Positions 27,795 through 37,625 of a DNA stretch of 64,000 nt are shown here, piece by piece. The stretch covers positions 1 to 64,000 of the forward strand of contig NZ_LMMT01000006.1 in the NCBI RefSeq assembly GCF_001422365.1, written 5' to 3'. Position numbers and translations under genes: made by a program. The notes under the pieces are model-generated. The model saw only the letters and a list, made by a program, of their open reading frames with translations, made no database searches and was not told the origin of the DNA. How positions within the stretch are numbered: the stretch's first letter is position 1; each line of letters starts with the position of its first letter. The stretch is from Pseudorhodoferax sp. Leaf265. GTDB lineage: Bacteria > Pseudomonadota > Gammaproteobacteria > Burkholderiales > Burkholderiaceae_C.

Positions 27795-28963
27795 AGGCCA
27801 TGGCACGAGAAATGGACAAGAAGGGGCCCCTTGTCGGTGTTCGAATTGTGGAGTTTGCAGGGATGGGGCCGGCTCCCTTCTGTGCCATGTGGCTTTCCGA
27901 CATGGGGGCGGATGTCATTCGGATCGACCGGGCAGGGGAGCGCCCTCGGGGCGCATCAGGGGAGTTCGACGTGCTTCAACGTGGCCGCCGCTCCATCGCG
28001 CTCGACTTGAAAGATGAAGATGGAAGAGCTATTGCGCGGAGAATCGCAACCAACGCGCAAATGCTCATCGAGGGTTTTCGGCCAGGCGTGATGGAACGGC
28101 TCGGCCTGGGGCCTGAAAAAATGCTGTGCGAGAATCCGAATCTGATCTACGGCCGAATCACCGGGTGGGGGCAGTACGGTCCATTGTCGCAGGCGGCGGG
28201 TCATGATTTGAACTATCTGGCGCTCTCGGGCGCATTGTTTGGAATCGGCGCGGATGGGTCGCCGCCGGCTCCTCCTTTGAATCTAGTTGCCGATTTCGGT
28301 GGTGGTGGCATGCTGCTTGCCCTAGGCATGTTGAGCGCTTACATCGAATCGTTGAGAACCGGGCGTGGCCAAATCGTGGATGCGGCGATGTCCGATGGAT
28401 CGGCGTTGCTCATGAGCATGCTGTATGGCTACAAAGCAATGGGGCGCTGGAACGGTCAGAACCGTGGCTGCAATTTTCTCGATGGCAGCGCACATTTCTA
28501 TACGACATATGAATGCGCCGACAGAAAATTCATTGCAGTCGGGGCAATTGAAAAGCCCTTCTATGTGCGCTTTCTAGAGGGATTGGGCTTCGATCCTGCT
28601 GCATTTTCCGATCAATGGGCGCATACCAAATGGTCCGAATACAAGCAGATGATTGCCCTGCGCGTTCTCTCTAGGTCGAGAGACGCCTGGGCGGACCATT
28701 TCGCTTCGGTGGACGCATGCGTCACCCCGGTACTCGACATGGAAGAGGCGCCTCTTCATCCGCATAATGTGGCGAGAGGGACTTTCGTCACCTCCGGCAG
28801 CGTCTGTCAACCGGGGCGCGCCCCACGCTACAGCGCAACGCCCGCCGAGCCGCTCGGGGCGATCCCGCGGCCCGGTGAACATGCTCTGGAAATACTGACC
28901 GAACTGGGAATCTCCCAGGCAGAGTTGGATCGTCTGCGCTCCAAGGGGGTCGCGCCGCATTAG
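27791..28963 (+). CDS. Alpha-methylacyl-CoA racemase-like protein (CaiB/BaiF superfamily)
   Basis: 390 residues. Besides the class III CoA-transferase fold it has the racemase marks: GHDLNYLALSGAL with His138, PLNLVADFGGGGM with Asp168, and Glu241 in TYECADRK. His and Asp are 30 residues apart, as in characterised mycobacterial racemase (His126/Asp156), and the Glu fits its third catalytic residue. Such enzymes epimerise 2-methylacyl-CoAs so that branched chains can enter beta-oxidation. Co-translated with the upstream Bug receptor. A true CoA-transferase role is less likely but possible. Confidence 0.85.
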   Translation: MKAMAREMDKKGPLVGVRIVEFAGMGPAPFCAMWLSDMGADVIRIDRAGERPRGASGEFDVLQRGRRSIALDLKDEDGRAIARRIATNAQMLIEGFRPGVMERLGLGPEKMLCENPNLIYGRITGWGQYGPLSQAAGHDLNYLALSGALFGIGADGSPPAPPLNLVADFGGGGMLLALGMLSAYIESLRTGRGQIVDAAMSDGSALLMSMLYGYKAMGRWNGQNRGCNFLDGSAHFYTTYECADRKFIAVGAIEKPFYVRFLEGLGFDPAAFSDQWAHTKWSEYKQMIALRVLSRSRDAWADHFASVDACVTPVLDMEEAPLHPHNVARGTFVTSGSVCQPGRAPRYSATPAEPLGAIPRPGEHALEILTELGISQAELDRLRSKGVAPH

Positions 28964-29434
28964 CAGGCCGTTGGACCACCGGAGACGAGCGCCCGCATTG
29001 ACTCGTCGGTTTCGCGTTGTCGGCAGGGCACTGAGACTGCATGTGCTTGCGTACCACCTTAGAGGCGTAGCCGCCATTCTCGGCATCTCAGGCGTGATGA
29101 AGGCCGTGAGTCGAATGAAGGCGAAAAGCCTTCTCTGCCTGCTTCGATTCTTACTGTCTCGACATTTCGAGACTCAACGACGAGTCAAGATGCCAAGTCT
29201 GAAGGACGACTTGACGTCGCGAGTGAAGCTTTCTCACACAGCCACGGATCCGTCGGTCGCGGGCGACTGCTGTTGTGTCGGTCGGCGGCGTAGCCGTAGA
29301 GATCTGTTTCGATGCGTCCCGGAATCGGGTATACCCCAGCAGTGTAAGAGTTCTGACGACCTAGCATTCCACGTGCCGCGGTGAGTTCGACGGGTTTGTT
29401 CTAAGACATCCAGCCGCGCTCCAGGGGCAACAGA
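28964..29434. other. Intergenic stretch with perfect inverted repeat
   Basis: About 470 bases between the racemase-like gene and the AraC-type regulator. No gene recognised. Contains a perfect 7-bp-arm inverted repeat at 29157-29174 and the 10-bp palindrome ACGGATCCGT at 29244-29253. Confidence 0.5.
29157..29174. repeat. Perfect inverted repeat
   Basis: GTCTCGA, four bases CATT, then TCGAGAC. No T-run follows, so a classic intrinsic terminator is unlikely. It could be an operator for the downstream regulator or a transcript-end structure. Confidence 0.5.
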
Positions 29435-30403
29435 ATGATTCCGAAGCAGACCCTCGAATGGACTACGGCGGGCGTGTCACCCGCAGACAAAACCGACCTA
29501 TGGGAGTCGGTCCTCAGTTCCAGCTATCGGGAGTGGCAGGTGCCCAGGCGCCTGCACGCCACCTTCTTCGCCCACGTCAAGCAGCATGCCTTCGCCGGCT
29601 CCGGCCTGGTGGAAACCATCTGCGATCCGTGCTCTGGCCGCCGCACCAAGGCACTGACACGCAAGGACGAAGAACTGTACGTGGGCGTGCAGCTTACGAC
29701 CGCGGGCCGCGAGCGCTTCAAGATGGGCGACAGCGGCATTGAGGCCAAGGCCGGCGACCTGGTGGTCTGGACGACCGATGCAGAAGTGGAATTTGAGGTC
29801 TTGGAGCGGCTACACAAGATCACGCTGATGATTCCCTGGACCCTGCTGCGCGAACGTCTTCCAGAGCGCAGATTCATGCCTCTGGGCGGCAAGATTGAAA
29901 GCCGCGCCGGCATCGGTTCGCTGCTGGCCGTGCACCTGCTGGGCTTGTCGAACCAAATCGACGCCCTGAGCACGCAGCAGCTCGGTTCCGTCAGCCGCAC
30001 GACCCTGGAGTTTCTCGGCATCGCCCTCGCTGAGCAGCAGCCAGTCGCCACCTTCGATGCCAGCACAGCGATGCTGCGCCGCGCGCAAAACTACATCTTG
30101 CAGAACCTACATGACGAGGGATTGACGCCCGCGAGCGTCGCAGCGGCCAACCGCATCTCGCTGCGCTACCTACATTTGCTATTCCAGCGCAACGATGCGA
30201 CCGTTGGTGCGTGGATTCAGGAGCGCCGCCTCGCCAAGTGCAAGGAAGGACTGACCGACCCAGCCTGCAGCCGCCAGCGCGTCGCGGACATCGCCTATCG
30301 CTGGGGCTTTACGTCCACCAGCCATTTCAGCCGCGTTTTCAAGGAACGCTACGGCATGTCGCCCGGCGACGCCCGCGCGGCAGGCGCTGTCACCCAAATT
30401 TAA
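29435..30403 (+). CDS. AraC-family transcriptional regulator
   Basis: 322 residues: an N-terminal AraC-binding-like domain (about 1-200) and a C-terminal double helix-turn-helix (AAANRISLRYLHLLFQR, VADIAYRWGFTSTSHFSRVF, about 230-315). The layout resembles regulators of aromatic or amine catabolism of the FeaR type. It is convergent with the glyoxalase gene, whose end lies 35 bases away. It may control the minus-strand cluster that ends there (inference). Confidence 0.9.
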   Translation: MIPKQTLEWTTAGVSPADKTDLWESVLSSSYREWQVPRRLHATFFAHVKQHAFAGSGLVETICDPCSGRRTKALTRKDEELYVGVQLTTAGRERFKMGDSGIEAKAGDLVVWTTDAEVEFEVLERLHKITLMIPWTLLRERLPERRFMPLGGKIESRAGIGSLLAVHLLGLSNQIDALSTQQLGSVSRTTLEFLGIALAEQQPVATFDASTAMLRRAQNYILQNLHDEGLTPASVAAANRISLRYLHLLFQRNDATVGAWIQERRLAKCKEGLTDPACSRQRVADIAYRWGFTSTSHFSRVFKERYGMSPGDARAAGAVTQI

Positions 30404-30438
30404 GGGGTGGTCGGGTCTGTGCCCGGCGCTGGTCAGGA

Positions 30439-30981
30439 CTAAGCGACGACGCCCAGGCCCTTCAGACGGGCAGGTTCCACGATTTCGATCCAGTACCCGT
30501 CTGGGTCCTTGATGAAGGCGACGTCCCTTATCTTTCCCTGGTCAGGCCGCTTGACGTACGGCACTTCGTGATGATCGAACCAAGCCACGGCTGCATCGAG
30601 GTCCGGCACCGAAATGCAGATGTGACCGAAACCCTGCGGCTGGGCGTTGCCATCGTGGTACTTGAACTCCGCATCGCTTTCGGTGCCCCAGTTGTGCGTC
30701 AGTTCCAGCACGCCGCGCTGGGAGAAGGTCCAGGCCGTGCGCTCGTGCGCAGACACGGGCACATCGCTGTTATCGGTTAGGTGTGCAAGGAAGTAGAGAG
30801 AGAACTTCACTTCAGGGAAGTCCAGCTCGCGTATCACCTGCATGCCCAGGACCTTGGTGTAAAACCCGAGCGATACCTCCGGGTCTTTGACACGCAGCAT
30901 AGTGTGATTGAAGGTGAAGCCACGCGTCTCGGTTGCGCGTTCGGCGCTCACGTCGGGGTGGTTTTCGGTGGTGAATGGCAT
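30439..30981 (-). CDS. gloA: Glyoxalase I-type lactoylglutathione lyase
   Basis: 180 residues of the glyoxalase I fold with all four metal ligands: His26 (FNHTMLRV), Glu93 (VLELTHNWG), His120 (GFGHICISV) and Glu166 (YWIEIVEP). The enzyme turns methylglyoxal-glutathione hemithioacetal into lactoylglutathione. ATG 30981 matches family length; the frame is open upstream to 31038. It is the last gene of the minus-strand cluster and seems intact, unlike several of its neighbours. Confidence 0.9.
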   Translation of the reverse strand: MPFTTENHPDVSAERATETRGFTFNHTMLRVKDPEVSLGFYTKVLGMQVIRELDFPEVKFSLYFLAHLTDNSDVPVSAHERTAWTFSQRGVLELTHNWGTESDAEFKYHDGNAQPQGFGHICISVPDLDAAVAWFDHHEVPYVKRPDQGKIRDVAFIKDPDGYWIEIVEPARLKGLGVVA

Positions 30982-31050
30982 AGACAGTGGACCTTTGAAC
31001 AGATGCACAACGGGGCGTGGCCAGCCTGTGCGTCGCACCGCGTGCAGGGA

Positions 31051-31190
31051 CTACAGGACGGACCAACCGCCCCTGATCTGTAGTGAGATGGAACTGACGT
31101 GCCGGCTTTCGTCGGAGGCCAGATAGACGGCCCCATGGCGATGTCGTACGGTGTTCCCAGGGACCCCAAAGGGATGAGCGCTGTGAACAG
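31051..31190 (-). pseudogene. C-terminal tail of an SDR gene fused to a broken membrane-protein gene
   Basis: The minus strand encodes ALIPLGSLGTPYDIAMG and, after a frameshift near 31130, AVYLASDESRHV and GGWSVL. This is the standard end of an SDR (PxGRxGxPxDIA...AVYLASDES...GG). The rest of the SDR is missing and the fragment follows directly on membrane-protein sequence. Confidence 0.65.
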
Positions 31191-31941
31191 CAGCCACAGG
31201 TTGTCGGCCGAGTAGGTGCCTGAATTCCAGAACGGGGACATAGGCGAGGTGGTGAACGTCCAGATGCCCAGGAGGCTCGACAACGCGGTGCAGGGCAGGA
31301 CCCCCAAGGCCAGGATGCACATCTGCGTGAGCGACTTGCCCGGCTACTTCATCCCACGTGTCAGGTAGGGGAACAGCGCGGTGGACAGACCCAGCTTCAC
31401 GAGCGGGACCCACCAAGCCGGAATCCAGCGGATCTCCGACGAATTGATGACGTAGGTCAGTCCGGCAATGAGGACCAGCAGCACGCCGAATTGGCGGTGC
31501 GGCGGCACCTCGCCGAAGATCCAGTTCTGGCCGGTGAAGTTGAAGAATGCAATGAAGAAATAGATGGTCCCGATGATCGGGAACAACCAGCTGGGACCCA
31601 GGCCGGTCCAGAAAACGGCCTTGGCCGTTAGCCAGCCCAAGGCCCATCCGGAGGCGATGACCCTGACCCCGCGTGCCATGCCCGGCCGCATGCCGGAGAA
31701 CGGCCAGAAGTCGCTCACGGCTGTGAGGATTGATCCCCCACGGCACGAACAGTTGCCATGCCACGCTGTTGAGCCAGAAAACTTCGGTCTGAGGCCCGAC
31801 CCAGGGGCCGATGGGCGCGGCGCGCACGATGGAGTTAACGACGATGGCCGAGAGGATGGTCAGGCCGTAGACCAAGATGAGGTTGCGAACGACCGTTGGG
31901 ATGGCTGTGGGCGCGACGGGCGCCCAGCTTGCGATTTCCAT
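31191..31941 (-). pseudogene. Broken multi-pass membrane protein of unknown family
   Basis: From ATG 31941 one frame gives a hydrophobic start (MEIASWAPVAPTAIPTVV, then ILVYGLTILSAIVVNSIV) up to about 31725. A second frame continues with several membrane helices (FPIIGTIYFFIAFFNFTG, QFGVLLVLIAGLTYVI) until an in-frame TAG at 31344-31346, after which the same frame runs on (MCILALGVLPCTALSSLL). One frameshift plus one nonsense codon thus break a protein of about 250 residues with perhaps seven or eight helices. I do not recognise the family. Confidence 0.6.
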
Positions 31942-32094
31942 GATGGTATCTTCGTTGGAAGAGTTTTTTCCACGCGCGAGCGTTGCGGCACGCAGCCGCT
32001 TAGATGGTCTCTGTTGCTTGACCTGCAACGGATGTGTGTACCGCGCTCGGTGGCCGACCAAGCGGCAACGCCGTCCGGGCTCCCATCGCAGGGG

Positions 32095-32904
32095 CTACAC
32101 CGAGAAGCGGCAGAGGGTTTCGCCGCCGTCGATGCGGATCAGGTCGCCGTGGATGTAGCTCGACTCGTCCGAGGCCAGGAAAATGGCCAGGTTGGCGATG
32201 TCGTCCACCTCACCCCAGCGCTTTAGTGGGATCATGTCGGTAAAGGTCTTGTCGAAGTCCTTGTCATCGAACAGCGCGCGGGTCAGTGAGGTCTTTGCGT
32301 AGGTCGGGCAGATGCCGTTCACGCGGATGTTGTCCTGGCCATACTCGATGGCCAGGCAGCGCGTCATGTTTGCCGCAGCACCTTTGGAGATGTTGTAGAC
32401 GGACTGCTTAGGGTGACCCTGCAAGCCGGCGGTGGACACGATGTTCACGATGTTGCCGCCGCGGCCTTGTTGCAGGAACACCTTGATGGCTTCTTGGCAA
32501 CCGAACCACGAGCCCTTGACGTTCACGTCCCAGCAGGCATCGAGGTCTTCGACACCGAACTCGTGGGCCAGCTTGCCAGCGCGATAGATGCCCGCGTTGT
32601 TGACCATCACGTTCAAGCCGCCGAAGACCTTGACAGCCTCCGCCACCAGGTAGCCCACCTGGTCCTGCTTGGTCACATCGCAACTGACGTAGTGCGCCTG
32701 GCCCCCGGCCTCTTTGATCGCAGCGACTGTGGTCAGATGCGGCTTGTCCTCGAAACCGCCCTTGTTCGGCTGCTCGTGCACGTCGCTGACAACGACCATG
32801 GCGCCCTGTGCTGCATAGGCCAGGGCGATGCCCCGGCCAAAGCCGGAGCTTGCGCCGGTGATGATGGCGACTTTGCCTGCGAGGCGTCCTGATTGATTGA
32901 GCAT
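32095..32904 (-). CDS. Short-chain dehydrogenase/reductase
   Basis: 269 residues, complete classical SDR: TGASSGFGRG at the start, VNNAGIY, a Ser in VSTAGLQG, catalytic YNISKGAA and the C-terminal FLASDESSYIHGDLIRIDGG. It oxidises or reduces an alcohol/ketone with NAD(P). It lies between a broken SDR and a broken membrane gene, so it may be the surviving function of this cluster. Substrate unknown. Confidence 0.9.
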   Translation of the reverse strand: MLNQSGRLAGKVAIITGASSGFGRGIALAYAAQGAMVVVSDVHEQPNKGGFEDKPHLTTVAAIKEAGGQAHYVSCDVTKQDQVGYLVAEAVKVFGGLNVMVNNAGIYRAGKLAHEFGVEDLDACWDVNVKGSWFGCQEAIKVFLQQGRGGNIVNIVSTAGLQGHPKQSVYNISKGAAANMTRCLAIEYGQDNIRVNGICPTYAKTSLTRALFDDKDFDKTFTDMIPLKRWGEVDDIANLAIFLASDESSYIHGDLIRIDGGETLCRFSV

Positions 32905-32965
32905 GAGATGTCTCCTGGTGTTGAAACTATGGGCTGCCAGGCCCTGAAGGGTCAGTGCAGTTGCA

Positions 32966-33773
32966 TCAGCGGGCGGTGAATGCGCCGTCTACCGTCAACA
33001 TTGAGCCCGTCATCCACTCGGCGTCATCGGACGCGAGGAACAATGGGGCTTTAGCTACGTCCTCGGTCTTGCCCGCTCGCGGCCAGAGCGGGCGATCGTG
33101 CAGCAGCTTGTTGGTGTCTTCTTTCTGAAGTAAGGAGCGCAACATCTTGGTGGCCAAGAAGCCTGGGCAGATGACGTTGACGTTGATGCGGTCTAGCGCA
33201 TGGTCTATTGCAGGCTCGCGGTTCAGGTTTACCACTTCTCCCTTGGACGCGCAGCACGCTGGCTCCAGGGCTATGCCAACCAAGCCACCTATGCTCGCGA
33301 CTCGACTGCGCACCCTTTCGCCGCGGGGCGTGACGATCGGCTTTTGCTTCAGGAACCGCGCGATCGCGTATTTGCAACCCAGCCAGACGCCCTTGGCATT
33401 CACCTTCATGGTCAGGTCGTACTGCTCTTCGGTCGCTTCGATGATTTTTGTGCAGGCCGCTGAACAAGCCTGCGCTTCTGACCACGATGTCCAAGCGACC
33501 GAACAGCATGGCCGCACGCTGGATCACGTTCTGCACATCGAAGGCACTGCTCGCATCGGGCGGGGCGAACGAGGCCTTTCCGCCGCGCTTGAGGATCGCG
33601 TCATCGGTATTGGTGTCGAGATCCGCTTCGTAGCCGCCCTGCAGGGTTTCCTTCTTGAGCTCTAAGCACACAACGGAGGCACCAGCATTGGCGAAGGACA
33701 GCGCGATGACGCGGCTGTTGTCAGAACTGGAGCCGTTGACTACCGCAACCCGCCCTTCAAGTCTCTCGGACAT
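32966..33773 (-). pseudogene. Broken SDR gene with mutated active site
   Basis: The first frame (from 33773) starts MSERLEGRVAVVNGSSSDNS and continues to FGRLDIVVRSAG; a frameshift near 33460 moves the rest to another frame ending FLASDDAEWMTGSMLTVDGA. The dinucleotide motif TGxxxGxG is degraded to NGSSSDNS, NNAG to VRSAG, and the catalytic Tyr of YxASK to Cys (ACCASKGE). All point to loss of function before or after the frameshift. Confidence 0.8.
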
Positions 33774-33811
33774 GGGCTGCCTCCTTTTTCCCGCTTTAGT
33801 CGTTGGCGGCG

Positions 33812-34168
33812 CTATGCGCTGAACGGCGTGAACGTCTGGACCGCAATCCGGTCGCGTCGCACGTGCAACGTGTCAGTGGCGAGCTTGACCCAGGGCTTGG
33901 CTTCCCAGACTAAATAGGCAACTTCGCCGTGGACGGCTGTCTTTGTGATCTTGAAGGCATCCCAAAACTTCGGATCGACGCCTTCGATGAAAGCCTTGAA
34001 GAAGGCGCGAATCTGTGTAGAGCCCGTGAACGTTTTGTCCGGTGTGACCAGGATTGAGGTGTCGTCGTAGTCGCGCAATAGCTCGTCCAGACCTAGCGCG
34101 AACGCGCCCAGGTGGTGGTCCAGCGTGCGCTTCGTGCTCACGTCAGGGCTTTCAATTGCAGAAGGCAT
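33812..34168 (-). CDS. NTF2-like/SnoaL-type small protein
   Basis: 118 residues with the cone-shaped NTF2-like pattern: a helical start (KRTLDHHLGAFALGLDELL), DYDDTSILVTPDKTFTG, then AIRAFF-type helix and strands YLVWEAKPWVK and HVRRDRIAVQTF. Such proteins are small isomerases, hydratases, cyclases or non-catalytic partners. ATG 34168 gives the usual family length. It follows the cupin gene by 67 bases and is probably co-transcribed. Role unknown. Confidence 0.75.
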   Translation of the reverse strand: MPSAIESPDVSTKRTLDHHLGAFALGLDELLRDYDDTSILVTPDKTFTGSTQIRAFFKAFIEGVDPKFWDAFKITKTAVHGEVAYLVWEAKPWVKLATDTLHVRRDRIAVQTFTPFSA

Positions 34169-34235
34169 TTGGCGCTCCAATGGGACTGGGAAGTTGATGG
34201 AGCCGGCCGTTGAAGCTGGCCGGCCTTGGAGCGCG

Positions 34236-34670
34236 TCAGAGGTAAGCGCGCTGCGCTTCGTCCCAGGTGACGACGACGATGGGCGTGCCGTCATCTTTGA
34301 TGAACGACAGCGGGCCCAGGAAGGTCATGTAAAACTCGCTGTCCACCGGAAAGTAGGTCTTGTCGTGCCGGGCGTTGGCAGACTCGTAGCCGTAGGCAGG
34401 GGCCATCACGGTGTCGCCGCCATGCTCGATCCCACCGCGCACGTCCATGCGGCCTTTGGTCAGCAGATACTCGCCGGGGCCGATGTGGAAATGGGTGTTG
34501 AACGACGAGCCGGCAGGGCAATCGAAGATGGCGGCCCACGAGCCCATTTCCGGCGATGCGTGCAGAAACTTCCAGCGAATGCCACCCTTGGACAATGCAT
34601 CGGGGAACGCCTTCCAAGGGATGTCGTCGATTTGGATTGCCTCTTCTTCGATCTTGTCTTTGATCTTCAT
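34236..34670 (-). CDS. Cupin-domain protein
   Basis: 144 residues with one cupin barrel. The metal-site motif is THFHIGPGEYLLTKG (His60, His62, Glu67), and a later segment FYMTFLGPLSF completes the barrel. Related single-cupin enzymes include diketone and acetophenone dioxygenases, but the family assignment is open. A GGAGG ribosome site precedes ATG 34670. It is the first gene of the minus-strand cluster that runs to the glyoxalase. Confidence 0.8.
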   Translation of the reverse strand: MKIKDKIEEEAIQIDDIPWKAFPDALSKGGIRWKFLHASPEMGSWAAIFDCPAGSSFNTHFHIGPGEYLLTKGRMDVRGGIEHGGDTVMAPAYGYESANARHDKTYFPVDSEFYMTFLGPLSFIKDDGTPIVVVTWDEAQRAYL

Positions 34671-35982
34671 CGTTGCCTCCGGTGTCGCCCGACTGGCAGG
34701 CATGGTTGGTGGGGACTGAACGATAGAGTTAAGACGGCCGTTGGCACTTCCCTTGGTGCGCAACTCAGACAGCGCTTCGGCGCAACGCGAGCACTGGCCC
34801 GCGGCGCCATCTGACAAGTCCTAGCGCAAACCCCCGTGAAAGCGGCTATCACCGGGTCCAGGGACCGGTCCGCGCACCAGGGAACCGAGGCAACGTGGGA
34901 CTACCGCAGTACGGCAGTGCACTGCGAGGCAAGGCTCCGTGCACCGGGAGGCAAGAACCTCTGTGCAGGTTGAATCCACCCTGCAAGTTCATCACAGATC
35001 CCACCATGAACTACACGCCCATTTTCCGCCTACAACGATCGGACATGTGGATCGTTAGCGCCGGATGCTCGGGCATCGCAGTGGGTGCCGGTGCTTGCCT
35101 TCTGTCATGCGGCGGCCTAAAGCGGGCCGCCATCTTGCTGACGAATCACCAGTCAGACGATGTGGGAGCGATTGACGATCTGTTGCAATCAGATGTAGTG
35201 GCGCGCAACATCGAGGATTTTGACCTGCTCATAGCGCATCGAGCATGCACCCCATGACGGTGGCGATCAGGTCGCTGTCGGAAGGATGGGTGTCACGGCC
35301 AAGGTGTTCGACCCTCCAGGACACAGCAGTGCTACATCGCCTACATCCAGCCCTGCGCAACGGATGAAGCCGTTGCGCACCTGGTGTGCGGTGGCACTTG
35401 GTCAGCAGGCGGCTGTGGGCGTCTCTCAAGGGACAGCCTGAGCAAAATGCAGCAGTCATTGGATCGGCTAGGTGCACTGGACACGACGACCAAGGGGATT
35501 GCGCCCAGGAGTACATGTTGAGCAACGTGGCATTCGCAAGGGGCTTGCGAGCCACTTAGTGCCGCCAAGGCGGCTTGCCGCGACCCCGCTCTACGACTGC
35601 GAGAAAGGGCAGGCCGACACTGCCTACTACGATTGGCCACGAGCGCGCTGCCAACCATTTGCTTCAGCACTCCGGCCCAGCCATTGCCGGGAGCATAGAG
35701 TGGAAGTTTGGCAAGTTCTCTTCCAGTCTACCGACTACGTTCACCCATCTCAGGCGATAAAAAGGATGAGTTCTCAAGATCTCGGTGCGCGCTTGGCCAG
35801 GGCAGACTGAATCGGACTGATCCGCATCGGGTCCGGTTCAGTGTTCCAACAGCGCTGCCTACCATGTAAGTCAGCTTTCCGCTGAGTAGACGCTGAAGGG
35901 AGCCCTCTCTTAGGTCGCGTCGTGTTTATGAGTTTGAGGCGCGCGTGAGTCCTGTGGAGCGGCGCCTGGCAGCGCTCGACGT
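34671..35982. other. Long stretch without recognised gene
   Basis: About 1.3 kb between the cupin gene and the broken antiporter. Frames such as 34895-35257 (+) are open but match nothing known and lack a convincing start context. It probably includes the promoter of the cupin cluster and decayed sequence. Confidence 0.5.
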
Positions 35983-36989
35983 TTAGGCCTGGTTCGCTGA
36001 TCGATCTTGCGGCTTGGGCTTTGTGGCGCCGCTAGTTGCGCTACCGGACGTCTCGGCGCGATGCACACCCATGGCCCAGTTGAATGCCGGCGAGCCTAGC
36101 AGCGTCGAGGCGATGGCCATCAGAACCAGCATGGCGAAGAGCCCGTGAAGGATGACGCCGGCTTGCAGGCCGATGTTGATGATGATCAGCTCCATCAGGC
36201 CACGCGCGTTCATCAGCGCCCCCATGATCAGTGCATCGCGCGGCGACTCGCCGGCCAGCCGGGCGGCGGCCCAGCACGCCGGACCTTTGCCGCCGAACGA
36301 GGCCGCCAGGATGCAAGCGCGGCGACGCCCATGGCTGGGTCGAACAGTATGTCTAGGCGCGTGTTGAGCCCCGAACAGGTGAAGAACATCGGCAGCAGGA
36401 ACACCACGACAAACGGCTGCGGCTCCTCGCGCAGTTTTTGCACAAAGACGCCGCGCGGCATGCAGGCGCCGAGCAGGAAGCCACCGAATACGTTGTGGAT
36501 GCTGATGGCGTCCATGGCGAACGCGCTGAGTTTGAACAACGCCAGAACGACGGCCAGCGAGGCATTGCCCACAGCCACGCCGGTCTGCTGGCCGCTACCC
36601 AGCCGCGCAGCAGCCGCGTGCCCACCACACGCCATGAACGGTGCGCAAGCGGCTCGGCCGCGGATGGCAAGCCAAGTCCCGCCCCACAAACCGCCGAAGC
36701 TGGCCAGCACCACGGCCAGATTGCACCAAGGGAGCGCGTTGTCCACCGCGCCCGCGGTCAAGCCAGCGTGCCAAGCGAAGTGGCGGCCATGCCGCCCTCT
36801 TGGATGATGCGCGCAAGCAATCCGGAAGGCCGTGATCGCGATCGCGGCGCCCGGGGACAGCGATGCTTCCAGCGGTTGCACACGCGAGGCGAACAGGCCG
36901 GGCACGTCTTGGAGGAAGTCCTCGCTGCGCGGACACCCTATTTCTCCAGTCAAGTCACCGGTTGCATGTGGCGAACCCGGCAACACCAC
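35983..36989 (-). pseudogene. Broken CPA2-type cation/proton antiporter
   Basis: The upstream frame carries LTAGAVDNALPWCNLAVV, HNVFGGFLLGACMPRG and VVVFLLPMFFTCSGLNTRLD, all typical of Na+(K+)/H+ exchangers of the KefB/GerN group. Near 36240 the coding moves to another frame with GALMNARGLMELIIINIGLQ, the next conserved helix, ending at 35983. Upstream segments are also scrambled (ITAFRIACAHHPR in place of ITAFPVLARI), and the N-terminal third is absent. At least two frame changes make it inactive. Confidence 0.8.
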
Positions 36990-37625
36990 CGGTCGGTCAA
37001 GCTCCGATCAACACCATCCGACAGGGCTCAGGCGCGTTGAGGTGATGGTGAAGGCGCTGGGAGTTCTCGGAGTCTGCGAAGCTGACGACACGAAAGTCGT
37101 GACAAGACTCACAGCCAAGTTGGGTCCTGGTGGCTACCCTTAGAGCCATGAAGCAAATCAGGATTTCTGGCACTGGCGACGTGGTTCGGATCGAGGGCCA
37201 GCGCTTCGTGTGCGAATGGATGGAGGCCTCGTTGATGAACCGTTGGCTATTGAAGATCAGACTTGCCGAGGCCCTGGCAGCGCACGGTGAGGGCAGCCAC
37301 TGGGTGGAAATGCGCGACAAGGTCCTGGTCCACGAGCCTGAGACGGCCTGAGCGCCAGCTGGAGCGAGCCAGGATCGCTCCACTGCCCGGTAGCCCGCAG
37401 GCATCGAATTTTAAGCTGGGCACTTCCGCAGGCGGCTGCGCAGCACGGCGTAGATGTCGCTGGCTGACGTGCTGTTGCCCTTCGTGCTGGCTTTTGCCCT
37501 GGTGCCGGCGCGGACCGGGAAGCGCGGCGTAGCCGTCCGGCGAACTCGCCTTGACTTGGAACCGCAAGCATGCGGTCGTGTGGTCACGCGTCCGCAGCGA
37601 TTCGTGCCACCTCTACAATTCTTGC
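36990..37625. other. Intergenic stretch with one small hypothetical frame
   Basis: About 640 bases before the His-rich metal module. Apart from the small frame at 37148-37351 nothing is recognised. The promoter of the metal module should lie in its 3' part. Confidence 0.45.
37148..37351 (+). CDS. Small hypothetical protein
   Basis: 67 residues beginning MKQIRISGTGDVVRIEGQRF, with a regular, slightly acidic composition and a mixed strand/helix look. No family recognised and only a weak ribosome site. It could be a real small gene or a chance frame. Confidence 0.3.
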   Translation: MKQIRISGTGDVVRIEGQRFVCEWMEASLMNRWLLKIRLAEALAAHGEGSHWVEMRDKVLVHEPETA

